A DNA stretch of 64,000 nt from Pseudomonas putida. Lineage in GTDB: Bacteria > Pseudomonadota > Gammaproteobacteria > Pseudomonadales > Pseudomonadaceae. The stretch is from NCBI RefSeq assembly GCF_002741075.1, contig NZ_CP016634.1, positions 3,564,001 through 3,628,000 on the forward strand, written 5' to 3'. This document shows, in pieces, positions 1 through 12,925 of the stretch (position 1 is the first letter of the stretch; every line of letters starts with the position of its first letter). Both the position numbers and the translations under genes were made by a program. Below the pieces are notes generated by a model. That model saw nothing but the letters and a program-made list of their open reading frames with translations, was not told the origin of the DNA and did no database searches.

Positions 1-949
1 TCTCATACTCGTTGCGGTGCACGGTGAAGGTGAAGTCGGTGGTGTTATCGTGCGAGACGTTCTGCACGATCATGTCGACTTCGATGTTCGCCGCACTGAT
101 CGGACCGAGGATCTTGAAGGCAACGCCCGGGGTATCCGGCACGCCGCGAATGGTCAGCTTGGCTTCATCACGGTTGAAGGCGATACCGGAAATGATCGGC
201 TGTTCCATGGATTCCTCTTCATCAATGGTAATGAGGGTACCCGGACCCTCCTTGAAGCTGTGCAGCACGCGCAGCGGAACGTTGTACTTGCCTGCGAACT
301 CGACCGAACGGATCTGCAGCACCTTGGAGCCGAGGCTGGCCATTTCCAGCATCTCTTCGAAGGTGATCTTCTCCAGACGCTGTGCCTGCGGCACTACGCG
401 CGGGTCGGTGGTGTAGACACCATCGACATCGGTGTAGATCTGGCACTCGTCGGCCTTGAGCGCTGCCGCCAGGGCCACGCCGGTGGTGTCGGACCCCCCA
501 CGACCGAGGGTAGTGATGTTGCCGTGCTCGTCGACACCCTGGAAACCTGCCACCACGACCACGCGACCGGCCTTGAGGTCGGCACGAATCTTCTGGTCGT
601 CGATCTGCAGGATGCGCGCCTTGTTGTGCGCGCTATCGGTGAGGATTCGCACCTGGTTGCCGGTGTAGGACACTGCCGGCACGCCACGCTTGATCAGGGC
701 CATGGTCAACAGGGCAATAGTCACCTGTTCGCCAGTCGATACGATCACATCCAGCTCACGCGGGACGGGGTGATCGGTAATCTGCTTGGCCAGGTCGATC
801 AGGCGATTGGTTTCTCCGCTCATGGCCGACAGCACCACCACCAGGTCGGTGCCTTGGTCGCGGAATTTCTTGACCTTGTCGGCAACCTGCTCGATCCGCT
901 CGATGGAACCGACAGAGGTGCCGCCAAATTTCTGTACGATCAACGCCAT
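1..949 (-). CDS. lysC: aspartate kinase (5' part, runs off window start)
   Basis: LysC phosphorylates aspartate, the first committed step to lysine, threonine, methionine and diaminopimelate. About 316 codons are visible, starting with MALIVQKFGGTSVGS, the KFGGTSV nucleotide-binding signature of aspartokinases. The phosphotransferase domain is followed by the start of the regulatory ACT region (residues about 265 onwards, ISGIAFNRDEAKLTI and VPDTPGVAFKILGP), the usual lysine/threonine feedback site. Pseudomonas LysC is about 411 residues, so roughly 95 residues are missing beyond base 1. It lies directly downstream of alaS, separated by a hairpin. The alaS-lysC order is that of Pseudomonas aeruginosa, where rsmA/csrA follows. 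The ATG at 947-949 is the only plausible start because it gives the canonical N terminus. Confidence 0.97.
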   Translation of the reverse strand, partial: MALIVQKFGGTSVGSIERIEQVADKVKKFRDQGTDLVVVLSAMSGETNRLIDLAKQITDHPVPRELDVIVSTGEQVTIALLTMALIKRGVPAVSYTGNQVRILTDSAHNKARILQIDDQKIRADLKAGRVVVVAGFQGVDEHGNITTLGRGGSDTTGVALAAALKADECQIYTDVDGVYTTDPRVVPQAQRLEKITFEEMLEMASLGSKVLQIRSVEFAGKYNVPLRVLHSFKEGPGTLITIDEEESMEQPIISGIAFNRDEAKLTIRGVPDTPGVAFKILGPISAANIEVDMIVQNVSHDNTTDFTFTVHRNEYE

Positions 950-999
950 TTCAAAGCTGCCTCAGCCCACGATGGGCACCCAATAAACAATCCATCACG

Positions 1000-1030
1000 C
1001 CGAGGCCCACTACTAGACAGTGGGCCTCGG
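1000..1030 (-). terminator. hairpin between alaS and lysC
   Basis: An 11-bp perfect stem (CCGAGGCCCAC with GTGGGCCTCGG) and a 9-nt loop lie six bases beyond the alaS stop codon. On the minus strand no long U tract follows, so it may be a partial terminator that sets the ratio of alaS to lysC transcript, or a processing stop. Confidence 0.6.
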
Positions 1031-1035
1031 TCATC

Positions 1036-3660
1036 TCAAAGCCCCTGCTCGGCGAACGGCACGGCCAGGGCCAGGGCATCGTCCAGCGCGGCGACGTCGA
1101 CGCCACCACCCTGAGCCATGTCCGGACGACCACCGCCCTTGCCACCGACTTTCGCAGCGGCCTGTTTCATCAGGTCACCAGCCTTGAGTTGGCTGGAGAG
1201 GTCCTTGGTCACGCCGGCCACCAGCACGACCTTGCCCTCATGCTCGCTGCCCAGCAGGATCACTGCGTGGCCGAGCTTGTTCTTCAGTTGATCGACGAGG
1301 GCCAGCAGGGCCTTGCCGTCCTGCCCATCCAGGCGAGCAGCAAGAACCTTGGCGCCCTTGACCTCAACGGCCGCATTGGAGAGATCGTCCCCGGCGGCGC
1401 TGGCGGCCTTGGCCTGCAGCTGTTCCAGCTGCTTTTCCAGCTGACGGTTGCGCTCGAGCACAGCCGACAGCTTGTCGATCAGGTTGTCACGATTGCCCTT
1501 GACCAGTTGTGCGGCTTCCTTGACCTGCTCTTCGGCAGTGTTCAGGTAGGCCAGCGCAGCGGCGCCGGTGATCGCTTCGATACGGCGTACGCCAGAGGCC
1601 ACACCGCCTTCGCTGATGATCTTGAACAGGCTGATATCGCCGGTGCGCTTGGCATGGATACCACCGCACAGCTCTACCGAGAAATCCCCGCCCATGGTCA
1701 GTACACGCACGGTATCACCATACTTCTCGCCGAACAGGGCCATGGCGCCCTTGCGCTTGGCGGTTTCGATATCGGTGACTTCGGTTTCCACCGGCGTGTT
1801 CTTGCGCACTTCGCGGTTGACGATGTCTTCCAGTGCCTTGATCTGCTCGGGCTTCACCGCCTCGAAATGGCTGAAGTCGAAACGCAGACGCTGGCTGTCG
1901 ACCAGCGAACCCTTCTGCTGGACATGCTCGCCCAGCACCTGACGCAGCGCTTCGTGCAGCAGGTGAGTGGCGGAGTGGTTCAACGAGGTGGCGTGCTGCA
2001 CGTCGGCATCGACGCAGGCCTCGACCTCGGCACCGACGCTCAGCGCGCCACTGGCGACCACGCCGTGGTGCAGGAAAGCGCCACCGGTCTTGGTGGTGTC
2101 ACGCACATCGAAGCGCACGCCGCCGGCCTGCAGGTAACCGGTGTCACCCACTTGGCCGCCGGACTCGGCGTAGAACGGGGTGCGATCGAGAATCACGACG
2201 CCCTGCTCGCCTTCGCCCAACTGTTCGACAGCCTGGCCGTCCTTGTACAGGGCAATGACCTTGCCCTGGCCTTCAGTGGCGCTGTAGCCGAGGAAGTCAG
2301 TGGCGACGTCGACCTTCACCAGGCTGTTGTAGTCCATGCCGAAGGCGCTGGCGGAGCGGGCACGCTCGCGCTGGGCTTCCATCTCGCGCTCGAAGCCGGC
2401 CTCGTCGATGGTCAGCTCGCGCTCGCGGGCGATGTCGGCAGTCAGGTCCATGGGGAAGCCGTAGGTGTCATACAGCTTGAACACCACGTCGCCCGGCACC
2501 ACGTCGCCCTTGAGCTGGGCCAGGTCCTGCTCGAGGATGCGCAGGCCTTGCTCCAGGGTCTTGGCGAACTGCTCTTCCTCGGTCTTGAGGACGCGTTCGA
2601 TGTGCGCCTGCTGCGCCTTGAGCTCAGGGAAGGCTTCGCCCATCTCAGCCACCAGCGCAGCGACGATCTGATAGAAGAAGCTGCCCTTGGCGCCGAGCTT
2701 GTTACCGTGGCGGCATGCGCGACGGATGATGCGGCGCAGCACATAGCCGCGGCCCTCGTTGGACGGCAGTACACCATCGGCGATCAGGAAGCCACAGGAA
2801 CGGATATGGTCGGCGACGACTTTCAGCGACGGCTGATCGTCGTTGCTGCAACCGATGGCCTTGGCCGCGGCGGCCAACAGGCTGCGGAACAGGTCGATCT
2901 CGTAGTTCGAGTGCACGTGCTGCATGACCGCACTGATGCGCTCCAGTCCCATGCCGGTGTCCACCGACGGTGCCGGCAGCGGGTGCAGGACACCATCGGC
3001 AGTGCGGTTGAACTGCATGAAGACGTTGTTCCAGATCTCGATGTAGCGGTCGCCGTCTTCTTCAGGTGAGCCGGGTGGGCCGCCCCAGATGTCCGGGCCA
3101 TGGTCGTAGAAGATCTCGGTGCAAGGGCCGCATGGGCCGGTGTCGCCCATGGTCCAGAAGTTGTCGGAGGCGTACGGCGCTCCTTTGTTGTCACCGATGC
3201 GCACCATGCGCTCGGCCGGCACGCCGACTTCCTTGGTCCAGATGTCGTAGGCTTCGTCGTCGCTGGCGTAGACGGTGACCCAGAGCTTTTCCTTCGGCAG
3301 GTTCAGCCATTTGTCGGAAGTCAGGAAGGTCCAGGCGAAGGTGATGGCGTCGCGCTTGAAGTAGTCACCGAAGCTGAAGTTGCCCAGCATTTCGAAGAAC
3401 GTGTGGTGACGAGCGGTATAACCGACGTTTTCCAAGTCGTTGTGCTTGCCGCCGGCGCGTACGCACTTCTGGCTGCTCACGGCACGGGTGTAGGCGCGCT
3501 TCTCCGCCCCCAGGAAGCAGTCCTTGAACTGGTTCATGCCTGCGTTGGTGAACAGCAGGGTCGGGTCGTTGTTCGGGATCAGCGAACTGGAGGCGACTCG
3601 GGTATGTCCCTGCTCTTCGAAGAAGCGAAGGAAGGCTTCACGGATTTCGGCGCTTTTCAT
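1036..3660 (-). CDS. alaS: alanine--tRNA ligase
   Basis: AlaS charges tRNA-Ala in the cytoplasm and edits mischarged Ser/Gly-tRNA. At 874 residues it has the full bacterial length. The class II catalytic core opens with [19 protein letters not shown] and includes the [10 protein letters not shown] segment. The editing domain shows the zinc site [11 protein letters not shown] (HxxxH) and, about 100 residues later, [11 protein letters not shown] (CxxxH). The C-terminal C-Ala/DHHA1 domain ends in a glycine-rich stretch ([15 protein letters not shown]) that binds the tRNA elbow. The frame stays open upstream to about 3873, but the ATG at 3658-3660 gives the conserved N terminus and is preceded by GGAAGA. 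Confidence 0.98.
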   Translation of the reverse strand: MKSAEIREAFLRFFEEQGHTRVASSSLIPNNDPTLLFTNAGMNQFKDCFLGAEKRAYTRAVSSQKCVRAGGKHNDLENVGYTARHHTFFEMLGNFSFGDYFKRDAITFAWTFLTSDKWLNLPKEKLWVTVYASDDEAYDIWTKEVGVPAERMVRIGDNKGAPYASDNFWTMGDTGPCGPCTEIFYDHGPDIWGGPPGSPEEDGDRYIEIWNNVFMQFNRTADGVLHPLPAPSVDTGMGLERISAVMQHVHSNYEIDLFRSLLAAAAKAIGCSNDDQPSLKVVADHIRSCGFLIADGVLPSNEGRGYVLRRIIRRACRHGNKLGAKGSFFYQIVAALVAEMGEAFPELKAQQAHIERVLKTEEEQFAKTLEQGLRILEQDLAQLKGDVVPGDVVFKLYDTYGFPMDLTADIARERELTIDEAGFEREMEAQRERARSASAFGMDYNSLVKVDVATDFLGYSATEGQGKVIALYKDGQAVEQLGEGEQGVVILDRTPFYAESGGQVGDTGYLQAGGVRFDVRDTTKTGGAFLHHGVVASGALSVGAEVEACVDADVQHATSLNHSATHLLHEALRQVLGEHVQQKGSLVDSQRLRFDFSHFEAVKPEQIKALEDIVNREVRKNTPVETEVTDIETAKRKGAMALFGEKYGDTVRVLTMGGDFSVELCGGIHAKRTGDISLFKIISEGGVASGVRRIEAITGAAALAYLNTAEEQVKEAAQLVKGNRDNLIDKLSAVLERNRQLEKQLEQLQAKAASAAGDDLSNAAVEVKGAKVLAARLDGQDGKALLALVDQLKNKLGHAVILLGSEHEGKVVLVAGVTKDLSSQLKAGDLMKQAAAKVGGKGGGRPDMAQGGGVDVAALDDALALAVPFAEQGL

Positions 3661-4052
3661 AGGTTCTTCCACGGAAACGGCGGCCCTAGGGGGCAAACAC
3701 GTCGACGAAACGACGGCAAAGGGCCGCATTATATCGGTCCTGCAAGCAAGGTGCAGTGTGTTTATGCGATAGAAAGCGTCGTTTGGACGGCTTTTAAGGC
3801 GCTTGCAAACTAAAAAGGCATGGCCGGATGCTAAATGCAGCCTTTCGCCACTGGCAAGCCCATTACCGCCCAAGGGAAAGGAAAATGGAACAGGCGGTGA
3901 ATTAAAAGGTTTTTATCCGGGATCCGGAGACGGGATCGCGCTGATCGAGCGCCGCCTAGCACAGTGATCGCCTCCACGGCCCTACATGTGTAACGACGTA
4001 TCTGCCCGCCACCGGCCTAGTCTGCCCTCCCCATTCAAAGGAGGTCATGCTG
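3661..4052. other. intergenic region between alaS and the orphan gene
   Basis: About 390 bases separate the divergent alaS and the orphan gene at 4053. The region must hold both promoters. It is locally AT-rich around 3725-3800 and 3895-3925. I see no convincing small gene, repeat or named operator. A strong Shine-Dalgarno (AAAGGAGGT, 4037-4045) belongs to the orphan gene. Confidence 0.5.
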
Positions 4053-4889
4053 ATGACAACCCCAGCAGCAAACACGCGAATCATCGATGGCAACGGCAAG
4101 CTTCAGGAGGTCGCGATCGGCGAGATGGACGAGGCCATCGCCTATGACAATCCAACCTCGTCACAGCTCAATGCAGCACGCGTCTATTTCAACTACGAGC
4201 TGTTCGATCTCTACAAGGCAGCCAATGTCCACATCCAGCGCAGGTTGATCGAGGCGCTGGACGACGGGGCAGTCGTCGCCAGCGTTGACGAAATGCTGGT
4301 ATGGCTCACCACCACCGACGTGACCCTGCACCAGGACAGCGCTCTCATCCTGCAAGCCGATGGCCAAGCCTTGACGATCCGACAGGCCTCGCCGGAGCAG
4401 CGCATTCATTTGCTGTTCATGGGCGCAGAAGCCCCGGCGCAGGTCACCGACGGCCTCACCCTCCCCCTGCGGGTGGACGGCAATGCGGGTGCGCAGGCGC
4501 AATTCGAGGTCACCGCGATCGATCACCTGTACCTGTACGGCACACCGCAGTTCCAGGAACGGGTATTCGAGCAGTTGGCGTTACTGCCAGGGTATCCGCA
4601 GCTCAACCAGTTACTGGAGGGGGCACGCAAGCAGTACACCACCGTGCCCGATATCGTGCTGATGCAGTGCCATGCCGGCCCTACCCAGCAAGGCCCTGGC
4701 TTCGACCTGCACAGGGCGATGCCGGAAAAGTACGCCCACTTGCTGCCCGCAGGTTACATTGCCGTGCTCTACGACCCCTACGACGCAACAGGCCTCGATG
4801 GGTTGACCACGCTCCTGCGAATGCTGCAAAACGCCTATGACTCGCTGGCGTCCGGCATGTTGCTCCCAGCTCCCGCGCTGACCGACTGA
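4053..4889 (+). CDS. conserved-looking protein of unknown function, 278 aa
   Basis: I do not recognise this protein. It is soluble, with no signal peptide, membrane segment or cysteine cluster. It looks alpha/beta with an acidic N-terminal third containing RVYFNYELFDLYKAAN and a hydrophobic beta-rich middle. The C-terminal part has YIAVLYDPYDATGLDGLTT followed by an amphipathic helix. Codon use (G/C at third positions) matches the flanking housekeeping genes. The Shine-Dalgarno AAAGGAGGT at 4037-4045 leaves only about 2 nt before the ATG at 4047 but 8 nt before the ATG at 4053, so 4053 is the better start. It is the only plus-strand gene in a 17-kb block of minus-strand genes and has its own terminator, so it is probably monocistronic. 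Confidence 0.85.
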   Translation: MTTPAANTRIIDGNGKLQEVAIGEMDEAIAYDNPTSSQLNAARVYFNYELFDLYKAANVHIQRRLIEALDDGAVVASVDEMLVWLTTTDVTLHQDSALILQADGQALTIRQASPEQRIHLLFMGAEAPAQVTDGLTLPLRVDGNAGAQAQFEVTAIDHLYLYGTPQFQERVFEQLALLPGYPQLNQLLEGARKQYTTVPDIVLMQCHAGPTQQGPGFDLHRAMPEKYAHLLPAGYIAVLYDPYDATGLDGLTTLLRMLQNAYDSLASGMLLPAPALTD

Positions 4890-4927
4890 CTGCCTCAGGA
4901 CCGGTCACCGACACCGATACGATGAGA

Positions 4928-4967
4928 AGCCCTGCCCCAAGGCCACTATTGGCCTTGGGGCAGGGCT
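4928..4967. terminator. strong bidirectional terminator
   Basis: A 17-bp perfect stem (AGCCCTGCCCCAAGGCC and its complement) with a 6-nt loop sits between the convergent orphan gene (ends 4889) and astE (ends 5048). It can stop transcripts from both sides. Confidence 0.85.
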
Positions 4968-5047
4968 CGTTTCTGGACATGCGTTTTGGCCACGGCCAGC
5001 ACGGACGCGCCAGGCGTGGAAGATAGCGGCCGGAGATAGACGAGCTG

Positions 5048-6055
5048 TCAGCCGAGTTCACCGGCTAGGGCAGGCACGATCAGGATGCCGGCACGCAACC
5101 CATTCCTGACCTTGGGGTTGGGGAAGATGATGCGCGCCCCCTCCTCCTCCACCACCCAGCGCATTTCGGCCAGGTCTTCAGCCAGCAGGTAGCCCTTGCT
5201 GAGCTCGGAGAAGTTCTCGATATCGGCAGGCAGGTGCAGATGGAAGCTGTCGCTGTGCTTGATGATCTCGCGGGCCACGCTGAACAGCTGCAGTCCATCG
5301 AGGGTCTCTTCGCCCTCAGGCTCGTTACCCTCGATGATCTGCAGCAGGCGCGCCTGCAGACGGTCGAGGTTGACCTGCTGGTTATGGCCGAACGGCCGCG
5401 CCTTGCCCAGCTCCAGGGTGAAAGCCTCGGCTTCCAGCTGCTCGTAGGTGAAAGCACTGAAGGTGATCGACGACTTGTTCTGCAGCAACACCGCTTCCAT
5501 GCCCGCAGCGTTCAGTCGGGCCAGCTCACGACGGGAATGGCGACGCCCTTCCTTGTACGGATACAACGCGAACTGCTCGATCTTCGAGCCACGGATCGCC
5601 GTGTGCAGGTCGTAATGAAGGCGTGTACGCCCCGGCAGGCTGAAGAACACCCGGGCAAACTGCTCCAGCTCCGCCGCGCGCAACGCCTCAGCGCCACTGG
5701 ACAGCTCATGCCGACCGTTGAACAGGCGGTTGATGTCCTGCTCGACGTAACGCTCACCCTTGCGGATCGCCTCAGGATTGCCGAACAGGAACAGAACACG
5801 TGCCCGCGGCTTGATCTCGCCACGAGCCACCCCATGGAGCAACTCGTCGAGCAGCTCGATGGGCGCGGTTTCATTGCCATGGATGCCGGCCGACAGCAGC
5901 AAGTCCAGGCCGTTGTCCTTGCCTTCGGGCGGACGCACCTCAAGGGCGCCCTCCCCCAGCCAGCGCAAGCGCACACCCTCGACCGTCACTTGTGTCTTCT
6001 CGGCCGGTTCGTGATCGGCCAGGGTCAGGTCAAGCAGTTTTCCGAGGGCGAGCAT
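5048..6055 (-). CDS. astE: succinylglutamate desuccinylase
   Basis: AstE catalyses the last step of the arginine succinyltransferase pathway, hydrolysing N-succinylglutamate to glutamate and succinate. The 335-residue protein belongs to the AstE/aspartoacylase branch of the M14 zinc peptidases. The zinc ligands are visible in GIHGNETAP (H and E, about residue 60) and in [10 protein letters not shown] (H, about residue 155). It is the last gene of the AST operon (also called aruE in Pseudomonas) and is 11 bases from the preceding small gene. The Shine-Dalgarno AAGGA lies about 9 bases before the ATG. Confidence 0.96.
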   Translation of the reverse strand: MLALGKLLDLTLADHEPAEKTQVTVEGVRLRWLGEGALEVRPPEGKDNGLDLLLSAGIHGNETAPIELLDELLHGVARGEIKPRARVLFLFGNPEAIRKGERYVEQDINRLFNGRHELSSGAEALRAAELEQFARVFFSLPGRTRLHYDLHTAIRGSKIEQFALYPYKEGRRHSRRELARLNAAGMEAVLLQNKSSITFSAFTYEQLEAEAFTLELGKARPFGHNQQVNLDRLQARLLQIIEGNEPEGEETLDGLQLFSVAREIIKHSDSFHLHLPADIENFSELSKGYLLAEDLAEMRWVVEEEGARIIFPNPKVRNGLRAGILIVPALAGELG

Positions 6056-6066
6056 AAGGCGTTTCC

Positions 6067-6354
6067 TTAGTGATGGTGACCGCAGTCCGGGCCATGCACG
6101 TGGTCGTCGTCACCGACTTCAGCCGGCTCCATTTCCAGCTGCAAGCTGACCAGGTTGGTGGCCATCGGGCGCAGCAGCAGGTTGGCGTACTCGGCGTCGC
6201 CCTCCTCAACGTCGACGCCGATCAGCAGTTGGCCCCGGCCGTCCTGCTGAATCCAGACTTCCATACCTTGCCAGACCACGGCAAAGCGCGTGCAGGAGGT
6301 TTCCAGCTGGGTACCATCGTTGTCTTCTAGGATCAGCCGCAGGGCATCGGACAT
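6067..6354 (-). CDS. small conserved AST-operon protein with a His-rich tail, 95 aa
   Basis: This 95-residue acidic protein sits between astB and astE. Homologues in the same place in other pseudomonads are annotated as hypothetical, sometimes as topoisomerase II, for which I see no support. It has a short beta-rich body ([20 protein letters not shown]) and ends in [14 protein letters not shown], a His/Cys/Asp tail that could bind a metal. Tight spacing (13 nt to astB, 11 nt to astE) shows co-transcription. AstE is zinc-dependent, so a role in metal delivery is conceivable, but this is only inference. Confidence 0.88.
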   Translation of the reverse strand: MSDALRLILEDNDGTQLETSCTRFAVVWQGMEVWIQQDGRGQLLIGVDVEEGDAEYANLLLRPMATNLVSLQLEMEPAEVGDDDHVHGPDCGHHH

Positions 6355-6367
6355 TGCAAGTTCTCTC

Positions 6368-7717
6368 TCAAGGTTGGCGTTGGAACGGATAGACCGAACC
6401 CAGCTTCAGGATCTGGGTCAGTTCATCCAGTGCCGTACGGCATTCGTCCAGCAGTTGCGGGTCGGCCAGGTCCGCTTCGCCCAAGCGATCGCGGTAGTGT
6501 TTGTCGACCCACTGGACCAAGGTTTCGTACAGCGGCGCGGTCATGATAACGCCTGGATTGACCGCCGCCAGTTCGTTGTCCTTCAAAGCGACCCGCAGAC
6601 GCAGGCACGCAGGGCCTCCGCCGTTCTGCATGCTCTGCTTGAGGTCGAACACCTTGACCTCCTTCACCGGGCCGCCCTGACTGGTCAATTGCCCCAGGTA
6701 GGACCATACCCGCTCGTTGTTACGGCACTCTTCCGGCACCACCAGCAGCATGGAACCATCATCGCGGCTGAGCAGTTGGCTGTTGAACAGGTAGGAGCGC
6801 ACCGCGTCCTCCACTGTCACTGCAGCCCGCGGCACACGGATCGCCTGAAAGTTGCCGCCCTTGCTGGCCAGTTTAGCCTGCAGCTGGCCAAGCACCGTAT
6901 CGGTCTCGAGGAAGGCGTCCTCGTGATAGAACAGTACCTCGCCATTGCCGACCGAAATCACGTCGTTGTGGAACACACCCTGGTCGATCACCGCTGGGTT
7001 CTGTTGAGCGTAGACCACGCCCTCATCGGCGAGCCCGTGCAGCCGCGCCACGGCCTGGGACGCTTCCAGGGTCTGGCGCGCCGGGTACTTCTGCGGCGCA
7101 GGGTAACGGCTGTCGAAGGCACTGCGCCCGTAGACGAAGAACTCCACCCCCGGCTCGCCATAGGCACGACAGAAGCGCGTATGGTTGGCCGCGCCCTCGT
7201 CACCGAACTGGGCGACTGCCGGCAGGGCCTCGTGGTGGGCGAAGTGCTTTTCGTCCGCGAACATGGCGCCCAGCACGCGGCTGGTGGTGGGATGCTCGAT
7301 GCTGCGGTGGTACTTGCAGTTCAGGTTGGCGGCAGTGAAATGCACGCGGCCATCGGCGGTGTCGGCGCTGGGGCTGACGGTGGCGGCGTTGGCCACCCAC
7401 ATGCTCGAGGCCGAGCAGCTGGCCACCAGCAGGGGCATGGCCTCCTGCGCGGCACGACGGATCACCTCGGCGTCGCTGCCGGTGAAGCCTAGGCGACGCA
7501 AGGCTGCAACATCAGGACGCTCCTGCGGGGCCAGCACGCCCTGCTTGAAGCCCATGTCGGCCAGCGCCTTCATCTTCGCCAGGCCTTGGCGGGCCGCCTC
7601 ACGTGGGTTGGACTGCTGCTGGCTGTTGCTCTGCGAAGCCACGTTGCCGTAGGACAGGCCGCCGTAGTTGTGGGTAGGCCCCACCAGGCCATCAAAATTC
7701 ACTTCGTAGGATTTCAT
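6368..7717 (-). CDS. astB: N-succinylarginine dihydrolase
   Basis: AstB converts N2-succinylarginine to N2-succinylornithine, two ammonia and CO2, the second AST step. The 449 residues match the family length. The N terminus ([19 protein letters not shown]) is the characteristic amidinotransferase-fold opening. Near the C terminus [14 protein letters not shown] carries the expected nucleophilic cysteine. The gene lies 23 bases downstream of astD in the same operon; GGAG precedes the ATG at 7715-7717. Also called aruB in Pseudomonas. Confidence 0.97.
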   Translation of the reverse strand: MKSYEVNFDGLVGPTHNYGGLSYGNVASQSNSQQQSNPREAARQGLAKMKALADMGFKQGVLAPQERPDVAALRRLGFTGSDAEVIRRAAQEAMPLLVASCSASSMWVANAATVSPSADTADGRVHFTAANLNCKYHRSIEHPTTSRVLGAMFADEKHFAHHEALPAVAQFGDEGAANHTRFCRAYGEPGVEFFVYGRSAFDSRYPAPQKYPARQTLEASQAVARLHGLADEGVVYAQQNPAVIDQGVFHNDVISVGNGEVLFYHEDAFLETDTVLGQLQAKLASKGGNFQAIRVPRAAVTVEDAVRSYLFNSQLLSRDDGSMLLVVPEECRNNERVWSYLGQLTSQGGPVKEVKVFDLKQSMQNGGGPACLRLRVALKDNELAAVNPGVIMTAPLYETLVQWVDKHYRDRLGEADLADPQLLDECRTALDELTQILKLGSVYPFQRQP

Positions 7718-7740
7718 CGGCTAGGCTCCGAGACCTGTTG

Positions 7741-9204
<1,464 letters not shown>

Positions 9205-10230
9205 TTATTGGGCCTCCCGGCTGGCGGACAGCGTCACGGCGCGCACACTGTCGCCGGCTCCCAGGCGCAGGCGCTTGGCGGTCTGCGGATCGACCACCAG
9301 GGTGCCGGCCGCCAGGCGTGCCGGCGCCGCAGTGATGCGGCAATCCTCGCGCTTGCGGTTGTGAATCAGGTAAGGGGTCGCATCGTCGCCCGGCGTACCG
9401 ACCGCCAGCACCAAGGTCTGGCTTTCGCGCACGGCACGGATCTTCGAGGTTTCGCACTCGATGGCAGGGCCTGCGTCGAAGATATCGACATACCCCTGGT
9501 AGCTGAAGCCCTCGCGCTTGAGCATGGCCAGCGCAGGCTCGGTATCCGGGTGCACGCGACCGATGATGTTGCGCGCCGCCTCGGACAGGAAGCAGGTATA
9601 CAGCGGGAACTTGGGCATCAGTTCGGCGATGAAGGACTTGTTGCCCACGCCAGTGAGGTAGTCGGCCTGACTGAATTCCATCTTGAAGAAGTGCCGACCC
9701 AGGCTTTCCCAGAACGGCGAACGGCCATTCTCGTCGGACATGCCGCGCATCTCGGCGATGATCTTGTTGCCGAACAACTCAGGGAACTCGGCGATGAACA
9801 GCATGCGCGCCTTGGACAGCAGGCGACCATTGAGGCCGCTGCGGTAGTCGCCCCGCAGGAACAGCGAGCACAGCTCAGAGTTGCCGGTCAGGTCGTTGGC
9901 CAGGAACAGCGTCGGGATCTCGCGGTAGATCTTCAGCTCCTGGGAGGCGCTGACGGTCAGGCCGACCCGGTAGTTGTACCAGGGCTCACGCAGGCCGACG
10001 GCACCGGCTATGGCGCAGATGCCGACCACCAGGCCTTCGTCGTTCTCCAGTACGAACAGGTAGTCGGTATCAGCGCGCTCGGCCTCGCCACGGAAGCTCT
10101 TCTCGGCCCAGCCGACGCGGTGCCCGAGACGGCCTTCGTTGGCCGGCAATGTGGTCAGGCCGGTACCGGTGCTGCGTGCCAATTCGATCAGCGCGGGTAA
10201 GTCGCTGCTGCGTACGGGACGAACGATCAT
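9205..10230 (-). CDS. aruG: arginine N-succinyltransferase, beta subunit
   Basis: AruG and AruF form the heteromeric arginine/ornithine N-succinyltransferase that starts the AST pathway using succinyl-CoA. The 341-residue protein begins MIVRPVRSSDLPALIELA, typical of the AstA family (acyl-CoA N-acyltransferase fold), and is a paralogue of the adjacent aruF. The order aruC-aruF-aruG-astD matches P. aeruginosa and identifies this as the second (beta, AruG) subunit. The ribosome site AAGGAG is clear. The gap to aruF is about 80 bases. Confidence 0.95.
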   Translation of the reverse strand: MIVRPVRSSDLPALIELARSTGTGLTTLPANEGRLGHRVGWAEKSFRGEAERADTDYLFVLENDEGLVVGICAIAGAVGLREPWYNYRVGLTVSASQELKIYREIPTLFLANDLTGNSELCSLFLRGDYRSGLNGRLLSKARMLFIAEFPELFGNKIIAEMRGMSDENGRSPFWESLGRHFFKMEFSQADYLTGVGNKSFIAELMPKFPLYTCFLSEAARNIIGRVHPDTEPALAMLKREGFSYQGYVDIFDAGPAIECETSKIRAVRESQTLVLAVGTPGDDATPYLIHNRKREDCRITAAPARLAAGTLVVDPQTAKRLRLGAGDSVRAVTLSASREAQ

Positions 10231-10311
10231 GCTATCTCCTTGTGCGGCGGCTCGTGCCTGCCGCGAATCTCTCTGAACCGGCGCCCCGACACGGGCGGCC
10301 CGGGTGCAGGC

Positions 10312-11331
10312 TTAGACGGCGACCAGACGGACGCTGCCGCCCTCACCGACCCCCAGGGCGTCGGCAGCTTCGTGGCTCAGGCTGACCGGCTTGCCCGGCA
10401 CCCAATCCAGCTCCAGCAACACGGCGCGGTAATCCTGCAACTGGCCGTTGCAAACCAAGTAGGCGCGCCCGCCCTTGATCGGGCTGTCGTCGAGCTTGAC
10501 CGGCACCACCCGGCTCTGGGCGATCGAGCGAATGCCCGAGGTGCGCGCGTGCAGCGTCGGGCCACCGTCGAAGATGTCGATGTAGTGCTCGGTCTCGAAG
10601 CCTTCACGCATGAGGATGTCGAAGGTGATCTGCGCCCGCGGATGGACCTGCCCCATGGCTTCCTGGGCCTCATCGGCCAGCAGCGGCACATAGATCGGGT
10701 AGTGGGGCATCAGCTCGGCGAGGAAGGTGCGGCTCTTCAGGCCGCACAGACGCTCGGCGTCGGCGTAGTTGAGGTCGAAGAAGTTGCGACCGATGGCGTC
10801 CCAGAACGGCGATTCGCCCTGCTCGTCGCTGTAGCCGACGATCTCGGTGACCACCGAATCGGCGAAGCGCTCCGGGTGCGAGGCCATGAACAGCAGGCGG
10901 CCGCGGGAATTGAGCTCGGCGAAGGCGCTGTTCACCAGTTCCGGCAGCACGTAGAAGCTGGTCAGCAAGCTGTTGCCTGTCAGGTCGTGGCACAACGACA
11001 GGACGTGGATCTTGTTGTGGATCTTCAGCTCGCGCGAGGCGTGCACGAAGGTCTCGTTACGAAAGCTGTAGAACGGCTCGGAGTAGCCCGCCGAAGCGAC
11101 GATGGCCGAGCAGCCGACAAGCTTGCCGGTTTCGTTGTCTTCGAGGACAAAGAAGTAGCTCTCTTCGCCGTTGAAGCTCACTTCGGCGGCAAAAGATGTT
11201 TCCGAGGCGGCGATCTTGTCGCCCAGGCGACCGGCGTCGTCAGGCAGCGAGGTGACACCAATGGGGCTGTCGGCAGCCATACGCTGCACTTCGTTCAGAT
11301 CCGCCATTTGCGCGGGGCGCATCACCAGCAT
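10312..11331 (-). CDS. aruF: arginine/ornithine N-succinyltransferase, alpha subunit
   Basis: This is the other subunit of the succinyltransferase, 339 residues, starting MLVMRPAQMADLNEVQRMA. The fold and several segments (SELMPHYPIYVPLL, HPRAQITFDILMREGFE, YIDIFDGGPTLHA) are shared with AruG, which points to an old duplication. Members act on arginine and ornithine with succinyl-CoA. It follows aruC after a 147-base gap holding two hairpins, so its level may differ from that of aruC. The ribosome site is AAAGGAG. Confidence 0.95.
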   Translation of the reverse strand: MLVMRPAQMADLNEVQRMAADSPIGVTSLPDDAGRLGDKIAASETSFAAEVSFNGEESYFFVLEDNETGKLVGCSAIVASAGYSEPFYSFRNETFVHASRELKIHNKIHVLSLCHDLTGNSLLTSFYVLPELVNSAFAELNSRGRLLFMASHPERFADSVVTEIVGYSDEQGESPFWDAIGRNFFDLNYADAERLCGLKSRTFLAELMPHYPIYVPLLADEAQEAMGQVHPRAQITFDILMREGFETEHYIDIFDGGPTLHARTSGIRSIAQSRVVPVKLDDSPIKGGRAYLVCNGQLQDYRAVLLELDWVPGKPVSLSHEAADALGVGEGGSVRLVAV

Positions 11332-11431
11332 GGTGTCACTCCTTTGGGAAAACAGGCCGACGCATCGGCACGGAAAAACAACGGGCGCGCTACTTGATCT
11401 AAAAGCGGGCGCCCGCGAAGAAATTCGGGTA

Positions 11432-11462
11432 TCGCCAGCCCGACCGTAGTCAGGGCTGGCGA
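11432..11462 (-). terminator. hairpin between aruC and aruF
   Basis: A 10-bp perfect stem (TCGCCAGCCC with GGGCTGGCGA) and an 11-nt loop start 17 bases past the aruC stop codon. A second palindrome, GCGGGCGCCCGC, lies at about 11405-11416. There is no U tract, so this is more likely a partial stop or an mRNA-stabilising structure than a full terminator. Confidence 0.5.
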
Positions 11463-11478
11463 AGGTGACCGCGAGCGA

Positions 11479-12819
<1,341 letters not shown>

Positions 12820-12829
12820 TCAGGCAGGT

Positions 12830-12845
12830 TTTCGGCAATGCGACA
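12830..12845 (-). promoter_or_regulatory. candidate ArgR half-site, distal, upstream of aruC
   Basis: This second exact TGTCGC-N8-AA match on the minus strand lies 51 bases (close to five helical turns) upstream of the proximal one, in direct orientation. A further TGTCGC occurs on the other strand at 12851-12856. The arrangement fits arginine-dependent activation of aruC by ArgR. Confidence 0.6.
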
Positions 12846-12925
12846 AACACTGTCGCAATCGCGCAGTGTACGGGAGAGAAAGGAATGGGTGAACGGGTGT
12901 TCACATAAGAGCAGCGGGGAGTTGC

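Noticed and set aside
1189..3069. A 626-codon frame antisense to alaS
   Set aside because: It has no recognisable domain, and the alaS frame is canonical along its full length.
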